DNA from: Gordonia sp. (in: high G+C Gram-positive bacteria)
GTDB lineage: Bacteria; Actinomycetota; Actinomycetes; Mycobacteriales; Mycobacteriaceae
Length of the DNA stretch: 64,000 nt
Reading direction: 5' to 3'
NCBI RefSeq assembly: GCF_012515855.1
Contig: NZ_JAAYXO010000115.1
Location: forward strand, 1 to 64,000
Below are positions 1-7,976 of the stretch, one piece after another (positions within the stretch are counted from its first letter, which is position 1; each line of letters starts with the position of its first letter). The notes under the pieces are model-generated. The model worked only from the letters and a program-made list of their open reading frames with translations. It did not search any database and was not told the origin of the DNA. The position numbers and the translations under genes are program-made.

Positions 1-23
1 ACAACCCAAAGGAGCCACCACAA

Positions 24-461
24 GTGGGACAGGTAACAGCCACCGCGAGCATCGCCATCAATGCAGCCCCGGAAACGGTCAGCGCGGCTCTCGCCGACTA
101 CGCGACGGTGCGTCCGGCGATCCTCCCGGAGAACTACCGCGACTTCCGCGTCGAGTCGGGCGGCACCGGTGCGGGAACCGTGGTCCACTGGATCCTGCAG
201 GCCACCGAGAAGCGTCAGCGCGACGTGACCGCCGATGTGACCGTCAGCGGTGACACGATCACCGAGACCGACCGCAACTCGACGCTGGTGACCACCTACC
301 GCGTCACCCCGTCCGGTACCGGTTCGCAAGTCGACGTCAGCACCTCGTGGAAGGGTGCCACCGGCATCGGCGGCTTCTTCGAGCGGACCTTCGCGCCCAA
401 GGGCCTGAGCCGGATCCAGACCGCGCAGCTCACCAACCTCAAGACTCGACTCGAGGGCTGA
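24..461 (+). CDS. SRPBCC-family protein
   Basis: Small protein of 145 residues with the alternating strand and helix pattern of the SRPBCC (START/Bet v1-like) fold: an N-terminal strand ending in a region rich in alanines (A-P-E-T-V), a middle with DVTAD and a C-terminal long helix ending TNLKTRLEG. The family forms a hydrophobic ligand cavity, but the ligand here cannot be read from sequence. The GTG start at 24 has an AGGAG ribosome site about ten bases upstream. It has no signal peptide and is probably cytosolic. From memory, the Rv3718c position in M. tuberculosis holds a protein of this kind in the same neighbourhood, which supports the call. No enzymatic residues can be named. Confidence 0.8.
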   Translation: MGQVTATASIAINAAPETVSAALADYATVRPAILPENYRDFRVESGGTGAGTVVHWILQATEKRQRDVTADVTVSGDTITETDRNSTLVTTYRVTPSGTGSQVDVSTSWKGATGIGGFFERTFAPKGLSRIQTAQLTNLKTRLEG

Positions 462-528
462 GCTGAGCCGTCGGGGACGCCGTCGCGTCAAACCGCTTGC
501 CGCCCGGGATGGCATCGATGCCACCCGG

Positions 529-1413
529 GTGGTGTTGCGTCTGCCCGACACTGGACTCCACGGAAACGGTGTCCGGCCGTGGGCGGTCGTCGACTCGCTG
601 CTGGCCGCGCCGTCGTTGGCGGGCCTGACGGACGCCGACCTCCGACAGCGGGCGGCCGCGGGCGAGCTCGTCGACGCCGACGGCGGTCCGGTGAACCTCG
701 ACAGTCCGGTCACCAGACCGGTGTCGGTGTACCTGTACCGCGACCTTCCGCGGGAGTTCGACGTCCCGTTCGAGATGCCGATCCTGCACCTCGACGACGA
801 TCTCGTGGTGGTCGACAAACCGCACTTCCTGGCGACGATGCCGCGCGGCGCGCACGTGGCGCAGACCGCGTTGGTCCGACTGCGCCGGCAACTCGACTCC
901 GACGAGGTGGCACCCGCGCATCGGCTCGACCGGCTGACCGCGGGCGTGCTGTTGTTCACCCGTCGCCGCGAGGTGCGGGCGGCCTACCAGGAACTCTTCG
1001 CCGAGCGCCGAGTGCGCAAGGCCTATCGCGCGCTGGCGCCCGTCGATCCGTCGCTGGCCGCAGGCGTCCGGGTGGAGAATCGCATCGTGAAGACCGCGGG
1101 CGATCTCCGCGCGCAGGTGGTCGCCGGTGCGGTCAACGCGATCAGCGACATCACCCTGGCCCGCACGCTCGACGGCGGCGTCGGCGAGTACCTGCTGCAT
1201 CCGACCACCGGCCGCACCCACCAATTGCGGATGCACATGGCCGGCCTCGGCGTGCCGATCCTGGGTGACCCGCTGTACCCGGACGTCGACGCCGACCTCG
1301 CGACGGCCCCCGAACGCGGGGACTTCTCGACGCCGCTGCGGTTGATCGCCGCCGAGCTGGAGTTCGACGACCCGTTCACCGGCGAGCCGCGCCGGTTCAA
1401 CTCGGCACGCTGA
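529..1413 (+). CDS. RluA-family RNA pseudouridine synthase
   Basis: Predicted to convert uridine to pseudouridine in rRNA or tRNA. The RluA core is clear: the catalytic-aspartate motif HRLDRLTAG around residues 128-136, the DDLVVVDKP strand before it, and the C-terminal HPTTGRTHQLR motif followed by LGVPILGDPLY. The start is uncertain. The listed GTG lies inside a reading frame that stays open upstream, and the upstream codons give K-P-L-A-A-R-D-G, like the N-terminus usual in actinobacterial relatives. The only start-like codon nearby in that frame is CTG at 463. The true N-terminus may therefore be about 20 residues longer. The gene follows the SRPBCC gene by less than 70 bases. The RNA target is unknown. 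Confidence 0.88.
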   Translation: MVLRLPDTGLHGNGVRPWAVVDSLLAAPSLAGLTDADLRQRAAAGELVDADGGPVNLDSPVTRPVSVYLYRDLPREFDVPFEMPILHLDDDLVVVDKPHFLATMPRGAHVAQTALVRLRRQLDSDEVAPAHRLDRLTAGVLLFTRRREVRAAYQELFAERRVRKAYRALAPVDPSLAAGVRVENRIVKTAGDLRAQVVAGAVNAISDITLARTLDGGVGEYLLHPTTGRTHQLRMHMAGLGVPILGDPLYPDVDADLATAPERGDFSTPLRLIAAELEFDDPFTGEPRRFNSAR

Positions 1414-1432
1414 TCCGCGTACCCTCGCGGGC

Positions 1433-1780
1433 ATGGCGATCATCGGTTCCTACGAACGGCACACGGACCTGGGCTGCGAGGCCGTCGTCTTCTTGGACGA
1501 GGAGTCCGACGCCTGTTTTCAACTGCAGCGCGACCTCCCCGGAAGCCCGCGCGCGGGTGAGTACTGCATCACGACCGGGGCCAGCGCGCCGGTCTTCGCG
1601 GGCGTGCAGGCGTGGCGACGGGTGGGCGCCGACCGGTTCGAGTTCGCGCTGGTCCCGCAGGCCGCGCGACTGTTCGGCGACGAGGTGGTCTCGTTCGCGC
1701 TGGCGGCCGACAGCGACACCGACATCGACGAACTCGCCGGGCACGTCGAAAGGCTCCTCGGCATGGACCGACTACCCTGA
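1433..1780 (+). CDS. Conserved hypothetical protein, possibly Imm10-like
   Basis: A 115-residue acidic protein with no signal peptide or membrane segment. The order of features (a hydrophobic AVVFLDE strand, C-F-x-L-Q-R, E-Y-C-I, then V-Q-A-W-R-R, a strand F-E-F-A-L, and a C-terminal DIDELAGHVERLL helix) resembles small alpha/beta proteins of the Imm10 immunity family, but I cannot confirm this and no toxin gene lies nearby. Its stop codon overlaps the start of the YbaB gene by one base (TGATG), so the two are probably co-translated, and a housekeeping role is as likely as immunity. ATG start at 1433. Confidence 0.65.
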   Translation: MAIIGSYERHTDLGCEAVVFLDEESDACFQLQRDLPGSPRAGEYCITTGASAPVFAGVQAWRRVGADRFEFALVPQAARLFGDEVVSFALAADSDTDIDELAGHVERLLGMDRLP

Positions 1781-2142
1781 TGACTGTGACTGATGCATTC
1801 GATCCCAGCGCACTGTTCGGCGGCGGAGCCGACGGCGAGAATCCCATGGCCGGGCTGCTCGCCCAGGTTCAGCAGATGCAGACGCAGATGGAGTCCGCCC
1901 AGCAGGAGATCGCTGCGGCCGAGGTGACCGGCACGGCCGGCAACGGCCTGGTCAAGGTGACCGGCAACGGCACCGGCGACATCACCGCCGTCGAGATCTC
2001 GCGCGACGTGGTCGACCCGGAGGACATCGAGACGCTGCAGGACCTGGTTATCGGTGCGCTCGCCGATCTCGCCGCGCGCCGCGACGAGTTGGTCTCGGAG
2101 AAGATGGGACCGCTGGCAGGCGGCATGCCCGGACTGGGCTGA
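1780..2142 (+). CDS. YbaB/EbfC nucleoid-associated protein
   Basis: A 120-residue YbaB/EbfC-family DNA-binding protein. The central segment [15 protein letters not shown] is the usual long amphipathic helix, followed by [10 protein letters not shown] and the V-K-V-T-G-N-G strand pair, then the [14 protein letters not shown] helix. Members bind DNA as dimers and often sit beside recR and dnaX, which fits the recR gene ten bases downstream. The start at 1780 is the ATG overlapping the stop of the preceding gene. The longer open frame upstream is arginine-rich and is an overlap artefact. The acidic N-terminal tail (about 20 residues) is typical of actinobacterial members. Confidence 0.93.
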   Translation: MTVTDAFDPSALFGGGADGENPMAGLLAQVQQMQTQMESAQQEIAAAEVTGTAGNGLVKVTGNGTGDITAVEISRDVVDPEDIETLQDLVIGALADLAARRDELVSEKMGPLAGGMPGLG

Positions 2143-2152
2143 CGGCACCACC

Positions 2153-2764
2153 ATGTACGAAGGCCCGATTCAAGATCTCATCGACCAGCTCGCGAAGCTC
2201 CCCGGCCTGGGCCCCAAGGGCGCCCAGCGGATCGCCTTTCACCTGCTGGCGGGCGAGAACGTCGAGATCGACCGATTGATCTCGGCGCTCGGCCACGTGC
2301 GCGACGACGTCACCTTCTGCGTGGAATGCGGCAACGTCGCGGCCGAGAAGCTGTGCCGGATCTGCGGGGACGCGCGCCGCGACGTCACCAAGATCTGCGT
2401 GGTGGAGGAGCCGAAGGACATCTACGCGATCGAGCGGACCAAGGAGTTCGACGGCCGCTATCACGTCCTCGGCGGCGCCCTCGATCCGTTGTCGGGCATC
2501 GGTCCGGATCAACTCCGGATCCGTGAACTGCTGCGTCGTCTCGGCGATCAGCCGGACGGGCAGGACGTCTCGGAGATCATCGTGGCCACCGACCCGAACA
2601 CCGAGGGCGAGGCGACGGCGACCTATCTGCTTCGCATGCTCAAGGACTTCCCGGGGCTGTCGGTCACCCGTCTGGCTTCGGGCCTGCCGATGGGCGGCGA
2701 CCTGGAGTTCGCCGACGAACTGACGCTGGGCCGGGCGCTGTCGGGCCGTCGAATCCTCGTCTGA
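2153..2764 (+). CDS. recR: Recombination mediator protein RecR
   Basis: RecR, which with RecO (and RecF) helps load RecA at single-strand gaps. It is 203 residues, the family's normal length. Visible domains: an N-terminal helix-hairpin-helix ([14 protein letters not shown], residues about 16-29), a Cys4 zinc finger (C-V-E-C and C-R-I-C, residues about 57-72), and a Toprim domain beginning ICVVEEPKD and containing [12 protein letters not shown]. The ATG at 2153 gives an N-terminus ([14 protein letters not shown]) that matches family members. A longer open frame upstream overlaps ybaB and is not used. Likely in one transcription unit with ybaB. Confidence 0.97.
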   Translation: MYEGPIQDLIDQLAKLPGLGPKGAQRIAFHLLAGENVEIDRLISALGHVRDDVTFCVECGNVAAEKLCRICGDARRDVTKICVVEEPKDIYAIERTKEFDGRYHVLGGALDPLSGIGPDQLRIRELLRRLGDQPDGQDVSEIIVATDPNTEGEATATYLLRMLKDFPGLSVTRLASGLPMGGDLEFADELTLGRALSGRRILV

Positions 2765-2766
2765 CG

Positions 2767-3354
2767 GTGGCAGGCTCCGCTGCGGTGCACGCCGATCCGT
2801 CGCCAGGCGACTGGGCGTGGCTGGCGAACGACGTCGCCGTCCGCTACGGACTCACCGACGGGATCGTCGCCATCGACGGGCCGTCCGGCGCGGGCAAGAG
2901 CACCTTCGCCGCGGAGCTGGTTCGGGCGCTGGCCGACCGCGGACGCTCCAGCGTGCTGATCAGCACCGACGACTACGCCACCTGGGACGATCCCGCGTCG
3001 TGGTGGCCCGAATTGGAACGCGATCTGATCCGCGCGTTCGAACGCCGCCACGACTACTTCTACCGGCCCCGCATCTGGGTGGACGGTCGACCGGAGATCG
3101 GGCCGGAGACCTGGATCCGGTGGCAGCCGCTGCTGATCATCGAGGGCGTCACGTCGGCCCGGCGCAGTTCGGCGCATCGATTCGCCCATCGATTCTGGCT
3201 GGACGGTCCGTCGTCCGACGATCGGTTGGCCCGGACCGTCGCGCGCGACGGCGAGGCGGACCGCGATCACTTGGTTGCGTGGCAGCAGTTCGAGGAGGGC
3301 TGGTTCGCGATCGACGGAACCCGCGACCGTTGCGAGGTGCTCGAAGCCGAGTGA
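2767..3354 (+). CDS. Uridine-kinase-like P-loop NTPase
   Basis: A 195-residue P-loop protein. The Walker A motif GPSGAGKST is at about residues 38-46, followed by the helix TFAAELVRALADRG and the strand VLISTDDYATWDD, an arrangement seen in uridine kinase/phosphoribulokinase-type proteins where the Asp-Asp precedes the substrate site. A second conserved strand, LLIIEGV, lies near residue 121. The substrate is unknown; actinobacterial genes annotated as uridine kinase often look like this but are rarely tested. The GTG start comes two bases after the recR stop, so it is probably translated with recR. No membrane segment. Confidence 0.82.
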   Translation: MAGSAAVHADPSPGDWAWLANDVAVRYGLTDGIVAIDGPSGAGKSTFAAELVRALADRGRSSVLISTDDYATWDDPASWWPELERDLIRAFERRHDYFYRPRIWVDGRPEIGPETWIRWQPLLIIEGVTSARRSSAHRFAHRFWLDGPSSDDRLARTVARDGEADRDHLVAWQQFEEGWFAIDGTRDRCEVLEAE

Positions 3355-3386
3355 GCGCGCCGCACTACCGTTGGGGAACGATCCCG

Positions 3387-3412
3387 TTTCGACAAAGGTG
3401 TTTCGACAAAGG
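3387..3412 (+). repeat. 12-bp tandem direct repeat upstream of the DUF4334 gene
   Basis: TTTCGACAAAGG occurs at 3387-3398 and again at 3401-3412, separated by two bases. The second copy ends in the AAAGG that serves as ribosome-binding site for the ATG at 3422. It may be a recent slippage duplication or a paired protein-binding site. Confidence 0.7.
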
Positions 3413-3421
3413 CGGTAGACC

Positions 3422-4030
3422 ATGACGGATTCCACGGCAGCGGATTCCATGGCGGCGGATTCCATAGCAGCGGATTCCACGATGGCGGCGGGGCAGCGCC
3501 TGGCCCGGCTGGAAGAGCTCGAGCGGTCGGCGACACTCGACGACGCGCTGGCCTTCTTCGACGCGTGCCCGGCGGTCGCGGTCGACGACATGCTGGGCGC
3601 CTGGCGCGGCGGCGGGCTGGCCACCGACCACCCGATGGACGGCATGTTGGAGGCCACCGGCTGGCACGGCAAGCGCTTCGACAGCGTCGACGCCGTGCAC
3701 CCGCTGATCTTCGGGACTCGACCGAAGCTCTTCAGCGTCAACCCGGCGCTGCTGCCGATGAAGGCGGCCGTCTCCCTCACCCCGCTCCTGGAGAACCGAA
3801 CGGTGAGTGCGCTCTCGGCACGCGTCCTTCGCCTGGCGCGGACCACCAAGCCCGCGGCGCGTCTGCGCCCGGTGGAGTACCGGGGCGTCGTCACGGCCAC
3901 CATGAGCTACGACGCACTGCCGATCAACGATCATTTCCGGAAGGTCGACGACGACACGGTGATCGGTGCGATGGACTTCCGTGCCATCGACCGGCCGTTC
4001 CTGTTCACCCTGCGCCGGGAAACCGCCTGA
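3422..4030 (+). CDS. DUF4334 (GXWXG-type) domain protein with a repeated N-terminus
   Basis: A 202-residue protein. The segment MLGAWRGGGLATDHPMDGML has the G-x-W-x-G core of the GXWXG domain, and the C-terminal half (VEYRGVVTATMSYDALPINDHFRKVDDDTVIGAMD) is the DUF4334 domain. These two domains are commonly found together in actinobacteria; their function is not established. The first 20 residues are a short degenerate repeat of D-S-x-A-A (four copies). An AAAGG ribosome site nine bases before the ATG supports the start at 3422. An internal ATG at 3482 after the repeats could also be used. Cytosolic. Confidence 0.85.
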   Translation: MTDSTAADSMAADSIAADSTMAAGQRLARLEELERSATLDDALAFFDACPAVAVDDMLGAWRGGGLATDHPMDGMLEATGWHGKRFDSVDAVHPLIFGTRPKLFSVNPALLPMKAAVSLTPLLENRTVSALSARVLRLARTTKPAARLRPVEYRGVVTATMSYDALPINDHFRKVDDDTVIGAMDFRAIDRPFLFTLRRETA

Positions 4031-4087
4031 CGGACACTGCCGTCAGATCGGGTCACCGGTGGCACGGCTCCCGACGCGCGAGGCGGG

Positions 4088-4801
4088 CTACTGCGCCGCG
4101 GCGATCCGCTCCCGGCGCAGCCGCTCCACCTGCGGGAGGTCGAGTGGGGCCAGCGCGGTGCCGGTGGCCCGCTCCAGGAGGTAGTCGGCGAGTTCGGGAT
4201 TGCGCGCCAGCACCGGGCCGTGCATGTACGTGCTGATCACGCTGCCCTGCACCGCGCCTTCGACACCCGAGCCGTCGCCGTTGCCGACGCCGTTGCGCAC
4301 CCTGCCGAGCGGCTTGGCCGCGCTGCCGAGCACGGTGCCGCCGCGGTGGTTCTCGAATCCCGACAGCGGCTGCGACAGCCCGCCGAGCACCGGGGTGGTC
4401 ACCAACTCGCCGATGGCCCGGGCCTCGCGCGGGGAGGTCGTGAGGTCGAGCATGCTGATGCCCGCGACCCGCTCGCCGGCCGACGTCTCGTACCAGTGGC
4501 CGAGCACCTGGATGGCCGCGCAGATCGCCAGAACCGGCCGACCGGCCTCGGCGGCGCGTTGCAGGCCGGGGTACCGCTGCAGGTGGCGGGTGGCGATACG
4601 CTGGGCGTTGTCCTCGGCACCGCCGAGCGTGTAGACGTCGAGCGACTCGGGGACCTCGTCGTCGAGCGTGATCTCGACGATCTCGGCGTCCAGGCCGCGC
4701 ATGCGTGCGCGCTGCCGCAGGATCAGGGCATTGCCGCCGTCGCCGTAGGTGCCCATCACGTCGGGCAGGACCAGGCCGATGCGCAGGGTCGATTCACTCA
4801 T
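4088..4801 (-). CDS. gatD: Lipid II isoglutaminyl synthase, glutaminase subunit GatD
   Basis: GatD supplies ammonia from glutamine to MurT, which amidates the D-glutamate of lipid II. The 237-residue protein is a class I-type (CobB/CobQ-like) glutamine amidotransferase: the nucleophile Cys lies in LAICAAIQVLGH and the catalytic His in TYMHGPVLARNPELADYLL. The N-terminus, LRIGLVLPDVMGTYGDGGNA, is characteristic of GatD. The ATG at 4801 overlaps the murT stop (ATGA), so the two subunits are translationally coupled. The gene converges with the DUF4334 gene, leaving 57 bases between the two stop codons. Confidence 0.96.
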   Translation of the reverse strand: MSESTLRIGLVLPDVMGTYGDGGNALILRQRARMRGLDAEIVEITLDDEVPESLDVYTLGGAEDNAQRIATRHLQRYPGLQRAAEAGRPVLAICAAIQVLGHWYETSAGERVAGISMLDLTTSPREARAIGELVTTPVLGGLSQPLSGFENHRGGTVLGSAAKPLGRVRNGVGNGDGSGVEGAVQGSVISTYMHGPVLARNPELADYLLERATGTALAPLDLPQVERLRRERIAAAQ

Positions 4802-6078
4802 CAGGCGTTCCCCTCCATGGCGGCAGGCGTTGCGCCCGCCCGTTCCAGTGCGACGTTCAGGTCGCGGAACGCGGTGTAGTTGGCCAGGACCTCCACGCGT
4901 CCCGGCGGGCACGACGCGATGGCGTCGAAGGTGCTGTCGACGACCGTGTGCTCGGCGCCCGCGTACAGCAGCCGCACCGAGAGGTCGGCGGCGCGCTCGC
5001 CCGCCGCGATCACCTTGGCCTGCTCGAAGGCCTCGAAGCGCACGTCCCACAGCCAGGAGAGGTCCTCGCCGTCGGGCACCTGGCCGTTGACCGCGATCAC
5101 CAGGCTGTCGGCGGTCTCGTCGATCATCGACAGCGCTTCCTGCCAGCCTGCGGGGTTCTTGGCGAGCAGGGTGCGGATGCGATGACCGCCGAGTTCGACG
5201 GTGCCGTAGCGGCCCGCTACGTTGCCGACCGTGCCGACGGCCTTGACCGCCGACGCCGGGTCGGCGCCCATGGCCACGGCGGTCGCGACGGCCTGAGTGG
5301 CGTTGCCGCGGTTCGCGCGTCCGGGAACGCTCAGCGTCATCGGTGCGGAGAAGCCGTCGGGGCCGTAGATGTTGTCGTCGTCGAACCACCACTGCGGGGT
5401 CGGGCGGCGGAAGTCCTCGCGTCCGGTGGAGTACCAGTCGTCGGCGCTGCGGACCACGGGTTCGCCGGAGCGGGGGCAGCTGACGGAGTCGCCGACCCAG
5501 CTCGATCCGGCGGCCACCCAGACGACGTTCGGTGCGTCGAACGCGGCGGAGGTGACCAGCACGTCGTCGCAGTTGGCGACGACGACGGCATCCGCATGAG
5601 CGGCGACGGCGCCGCGCAGGCTCTGCTCGATGATGTTGATCTCGCCGACGCGGTCGAGCTGGTCGCGCGAGAGGTTCAGCAGGGTGAACACCGCGGGGGA
5701 GGTGTTGGCGGCGACGTTCGCGACGTGCAGTTCGTCCACCTCGAGCGCCGCGATCCGGGCGTCGCGCTGCAGGCTCAGCGTGGCGATGATGCCCGCGTCC
5801 ATGTTCGCGCCGTCGGCCTGCGTGGCCACGTCGCCGAGTTCGGCGAGGGCGGCCGCGGTCATCCGCGTGGTGGTCGACTTGCCGTTGGTCCCGGTGATCA
5901 GGGCGGTGGTGCGGCCGGCGGCGAGGCGCGACATGATCCGCGGGTCGATCTTCTCGGCGATCAGGCCGCCGATCATCGAGCCTTTACCGCGACCGGCGGT
6001 GCGCGAGGCCCAGCGGGCCGAGGCCGCGGCGGCGAGCGCCGCGCGGGTACGGACGGGTAGGCGAGTGGCTTCCGGCAT
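4801..6078 (-). CDS. murT: Lipid II isoglutaminyl synthase, Mur-ligase-like subunit MurT
   Basis: MurT is the ATP-using partner of GatD in lipid II amidation. The 425-residue protein has the Mur ligase P-loop ALITGTNGKSTTT and the middle-domain motif LEVDEL...NLSRDQLDR, then a DUF1727 C-terminal domain. I chose the ATG at 6078 (start MPEATRLPVRTRAA) because upstream codons overlap the divergent promoter and look non-coding. Odd point: in well-studied MurT proteins a Cys4 zinc ribbon is inserted in the middle domain; here that insert (around SCPRSGEPVVRS) has only one cysteine. The intergenic region 6079-6176 must hold divergent promoters for murT-gatD and the esterase gene. Confidence 0.95.
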   Translation of the reverse strand: MPEATRLPVRTRAALAAAASARWASRTAGRGKGSMIGGLIAEKIDPRIMSRLAAGRTTALITGTNGKSTTTRMTAAALAELGDVATQADGANMDAGIIATLSLQRDARIAALEVDELHVANVAANTSPAVFTLLNLSRDQLDRVGEINIIEQSLRGAVAAHADAVVVANCDDVLVTSAAFDAPNVVWVAAGSSWVGDSVSCPRSGEPVVRSADDWYSTGREDFRRPTPQWWFDDDNIYGPDGFSAPMTLSVPGRANRGNATQAVATAVAMGADPASAVKAVGTVGNVAGRYGTVELGGHRIRTLLAKNPAGWQEALSMIDETADSLVIAVNGQVPDGEDLSWLWDVRFEAFEQAKVIAAGERAADLSVRLLYAGAEHTVVDSTFDAIASCPPGRVEVLANYTAFRDLNVALERAGATPAAMEGNA

Positions 6079-6176
6079 TCCACGAGTTTCCCACATCCGC
6101 GGGAGTGCCCGGTTCGGCCGGGGACCGGATGCGTCGAGGAGTGACCGTTCCAACGGTCGGTGATAGGTTCGGCACT

Positions 6177-7244
6177 GTGAGTCGCGCAACAGCAGTGAAG
6201 CTGCCCCTTCGTTTCAAGATCCAGCAATCGGTCCTGCGAGGCGCGGGCAAGGTCCCGGCACCGCTGCTGAAAGCGATGTCGCGACTCACCACGGTCAACA
6301 GTGACGGCGACCGTCTCGATCCGGCGATGGCCCTGGTCGCGACGGCATCGGCCTACATTCCTTCGCTCGCCCTCGTCGGCAAGTCGGTCGACGTCTCGCG
6401 GCACACGCTCGAGCTGAACAGCGTGATGATGGCGCAGAGCTTCGACGCCTTCGCGGTCGAAGAGGACCTGATCATCGAGACCGACGCCGGACCGGTGCCC
6501 GCCACTCGGTACAGCGTCGACGGCACCGGCCGCGGCCTCATCGTGTTTTTCCACGGCGGCGGCTTTGTTCTCGGCAGTCGGGCGAGCCATGACTCCGCGG
6601 TCCGTGCGCTCGCGGTCTCGTCGGGCGCGGACGTGCTGTCCGTCGACTACCGCCTCGCGCCCGAGCATCAGTTTCCGGCGGCAGTCGACGACTGCCTCGC
6701 CGCGTGGCGCTTCGCCGTCAAGAAGGCGCCCGAGTGGGGCATCGACCCGAATGCGGTCGTCGTCGCGGGCGACTCGGCGGGCGGAAATCTCAGCGCGGTG
6801 GTCGCGCAGCAGGTGAAGGGCGAAGCCGTCGTGCCCTGCCTGCAGCTGCTGATCTATCCGGTCGTCGACATGTCGCGCAAGCGCGAGTCGATCCACGAGT
6901 TCTCCACCGGCTACTTCCTCACCGAGGCCCAGATCGACTACTTCTGCGACACCTACCTCGAGTCGCGCGAGCAGCTGTCGGATCCGCGGGTGTCGCCGCT
7001 GCTGGCCGACGACCTCTCCGGGCTGGCCCCCGCACACGTGATCGTCGCGGGCTTCGACCCACTGCGCGACGAGGGGCTGGAGTACGCCGACGCCCTGGAG
7101 AAGGCCGGGGTCCCGGTGACCGTCGAGCGCTCCGGCGGCATGATCCACGGTTTCCTCAACATGGCGGCGCTGAGCCCGGCCGCGAACGCCTCGGTGATCC
7201 GGATGGGCGAGGCGGTCGCCGCGGCGGTCCGCGCGGTCGGATAG
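6177..7244 (+). CDS. Alpha/beta hydrolase, hormone-sensitive-lipase family
   Basis: Predicted carboxylesterase or lipase, 355 residues. The oxyanion-hole motif FHGGGFVLGS and the nucleophile motif VVAGDSAGGNLS are diagnostic of the HSL family; the acid Asp is probably in AGFDPLRDEG and the His in GGMIHGFLNM. The GTG at 6177 is chosen because the 24 codons upstream read over the divergent promoter. An N-terminal extension of about 110 residues rich in basic and hydrophobic residues precedes the catalytic core, as in several mycobacterial Lip proteins. There is no clear signal peptide. Substrate unknown. The next gene starts on the opposite strand, converging two bases later. Confidence 0.93.
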   Translation: MSRATAVKLPLRFKIQQSVLRGAGKVPAPLLKAMSRLTTVNSDGDRLDPAMALVATASAYIPSLALVGKSVDVSRHTLELNSVMMAQSFDAFAVEEDLIIETDAGPVPATRYSVDGTGRGLIVFFHGGGFVLGSRASHDSAVRALAVSSGADVLSVDYRLAPEHQFPAAVDDCLAAWRFAVKKAPEWGIDPNAVVVAGDSAGGNLSAVVAQQVKGEAVVPCLQLLIYPVVDMSRKRESIHEFSTGYFLTEAQIDYFCDTYLESREQLSDPRVSPLLADDLSGLAPAHVIVAGFDPLRDEGLEYADALEKAGVPVTVERSGGMIHGFLNMAALSPAANASVIRMGEAVAAAVRAVG

Positions 7245-7245
7245 G

Positions 7246-7965
7246 TCACTCGCCTGCCGGGGTCAGTCGGGGGAGGCGGCCGGTCGTGCGGATCGTCGTG
7301 AGCGCGCTCGGCGTGTAGTAGGCGGGCGACAACGGCAATTTGTAACTGATCTGTATCAGGTCGTCACCGTCGTGGCGGACTTCCACGTGGGCGACGATGC
7401 CCGACGGTGCGACACCAGTCGTGTCGCTCCCGAGTGAGCAATCGGCGATCAGTTTGGGCACTACCTCGGGGCAGCCCGGCGCGAGATGACGATGCAGGTC
7501 CGCTATCAACGCCTCGACGTCGTCGCGGGGTAGACCCCAGTCCTCGACCCCGCGGCGCAGTTCGGCGATGAGCTCGTCGGCGGGGAGCGAACGGTTGGCG
7601 TGGACCCAGTTGACGACACCGTCGGTATCGGTGGTGATACTGACGGTGACCGCACGGCTGGTAGAGCGCCCGCTGGGACCGTCGAAGGCGAGCAGGAGCC
7701 CCGGACCGAAGGAGAGGGCAGGCCAACGGTCTCTCGCGATGCCGAGCGACGAGCCGGAGATCGGCAACGAGCGCAGGTCCATCCGCAAGATGCGGCTGTC
7801 GTAGATGTGGTCCTTGCCTGCATCGTCGAACCGCGAGTACGGGACGGTGTCGACCTTTCTCGCCAGCGCGTCGAAATCGGACGGTGCCTTTCCGCACGCT
7901 GAGAGCAGTGTCGCGAGGATGATCCCTGCCGACACCGCAGCCCCGACCCGCAGTCTACTTCGCAC
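7246..7965 (-). CDS. Putative lipoprotein of unknown function
   Basis: A 239-residue protein with a clear lipoprotein signal: basic start (RSRLR), hydrophobic segment (GAAVSAGIILATLLSAC) and a lipobox L-S-A-C with the cysteine near residue 24. The mature part has no domain I recognise; it contains IRMDLRSLPISGSSLG-like strands, the segment VNWVHANRSLPADELIAELRRGVEDWGLP and two cysteines (APGCPEV, IADCSLG) that could form a disulfide. The GTG at 7965 was chosen because it opens directly into the signal sequence. The long open frame continuing upstream overlaps the MFS gene and is spurious. It starts 11 bases after the MFS stop, so the two are probably one operon. Confidence 0.8.
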   Translation of the reverse strand: MRSRLRVGAAVSAGIILATLLSACGKAPSDFDALARKVDTVPYSRFDDAGKDHIYDSRILRMDLRSLPISGSSLGIARDRWPALSFGPGLLLAFDGPSGRSTSRAVTVSITTDTDGVVNWVHANRSLPADELIAELRRGVEDWGLPRDDVEALIADLHRHLAPGCPEVVPKLIADCSLGSDTTGVAPSGIVAHVEVRHDGDDLIQISYKLPLSPAYYTPSALTTIRTTGRLPRLTPAGE

Positions 7966-7976
7966 GACAGCCGATG

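Noticed and set aside
1433..1780. Imm10-like protein as part of a toxin-immunity system
   Set aside because: No toxin gene with polymorphic-toxin features is adjacent; the gene overlaps the housekeeping ybaB.
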